Part shown: in pieces, positions 12,100 through 12,174 of the stretch
Numbering within the stretch: position 1 is the stretch's first letter
Layout: each line of letters opens with the position of its first letter
NCBI GenBank assembly: GCA_025966295.1
Contig: JAOPVD010000001.1
Span: 1 to 12,174, forward strand
Direction of reading: 5' to 3'
Origin: Frankiales bacterium
GTDB lineage: Bacteria; Actinomycetota; Actinomycetes; Mycobacteriales; SCTD01
DNA: 12,174 bases
Notes under the pieces: model-generated
What the model saw: the letters and a program-made list of their open reading frames with translations, nothing else
Databases searched by the model: none
Told to the model about the DNA's origin: nothing
Position numbers and translations under genes: made by a program

Positions 12100-12174
12100 C
12101 GCGCATGAGAACTGTGTCGATCGCCCCGCCCGAGTATCCGGCAGCCATGGCGACCAGTACGCCAACGGTACCGG
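12047..12174 (-). CDS. Fragment of a peptide/nickel ABC transporter permease (OppC/DppC-like)
   Basis: Read on the minus strand from the window edge, 42 codons give GTVGVLVAMAAGYSGGAIDT and then VLMRVTDAALAFPFLLLAIVVV. This matches the transmembrane region of OppC/DppC-type inner-membrane permeases (family pattern roughly AGYxGGxxDxxLMRxxDxxLAFPxLLLAI), before the EAA loop. It is internal: both the N-terminus (beyond the edge) and the C-terminal half are missing, and the frame runs into antisense RNase J at about 12044-12049 and soon stops. It has about 65% GC, clearly below the rest of the window, and uses codons such as ATT, ACA, GTT and TTT that are rare elsewhere here. It probably derives from another genomic location or another organism. 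Confidence 0.7.

Overview
This is a very GC-rich (roughly 73-75% by eye) actinobacterial chromosomal fragment. Gene order and protein signatures fit a high-GC actinomycete, most plausibly Nocardioidaceae or a relative; that taxonomic guess is inference. The backbone is the conserved actinobacterial order pnp - pepR - dapB - small membrane protein ... thyX - (EAL) - dapA - rnj, which as I recall parallels gpsI/pepR/dapB/Rv2772c and thyX/dapA/rnj in Mycobacterium tuberculosis.

Left block (1-2607, all +): the 3' end of polynucleotide phosphorylase, an M16 zinc protease (PepR/YmxG type), dihydrodipicolinate reductase (dapB) and a small two-helix membrane protein. They sit 5 bp apart or overlap by 4 bp (ATGA, GTGA), so this looks like one translationally coupled operon. 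A short convergent gap (2608-2790) follows. It holds a 14-bp tandem duplication that includes the stop codon, two near-identical copies of a palindromic intergenic element, and a G-run tract with G-quadruplex potential.

Accessory block (2791-8413): a GNAT acetyltransferase (-), a divergent YcaQ/AlkX-like winged-helix protein (+) with a visible QxD motif, a large secreted Asp-box beta-propeller protein (-) with eight cysteines in four local pairs, and an APH-fold phosphotransferase (-). These appear to be inserted between the dapB and thyX halves of the conserved locus.

Right block (8538-12174, +): thyX (flavin-dependent thymidylate synthase), a stand-alone EAL-like protein that has lost several catalytic positions, dapA (probably from a leaderless transcript), and RNase J overlapping dapA by 4 bp. 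dapB and dapA supply two steps of lysine/diaminopimelate synthesis, thyX makes dTMP, and pnp and rnj are RNA-decay nucleases.

The last ~125 bases do not belong with what precedes them. RNase J breaks off around codon 322, and the rest, read on the minus strand, encodes a piece of an OppC/DppC-type peptide ABC transporter permease of lower GC. This is either a chimeric contig end or a real rearrangement breakpoint. No stretch over 300 bases lacks a gene, and I saw no tRNA, rRNA, CRISPR array, transposase or recognisable defence system. The most unusual items are the palindromic repeat pair, the degenerate EAL protein and the terminal junction; nothing here is convincingly a new multi-gene system.
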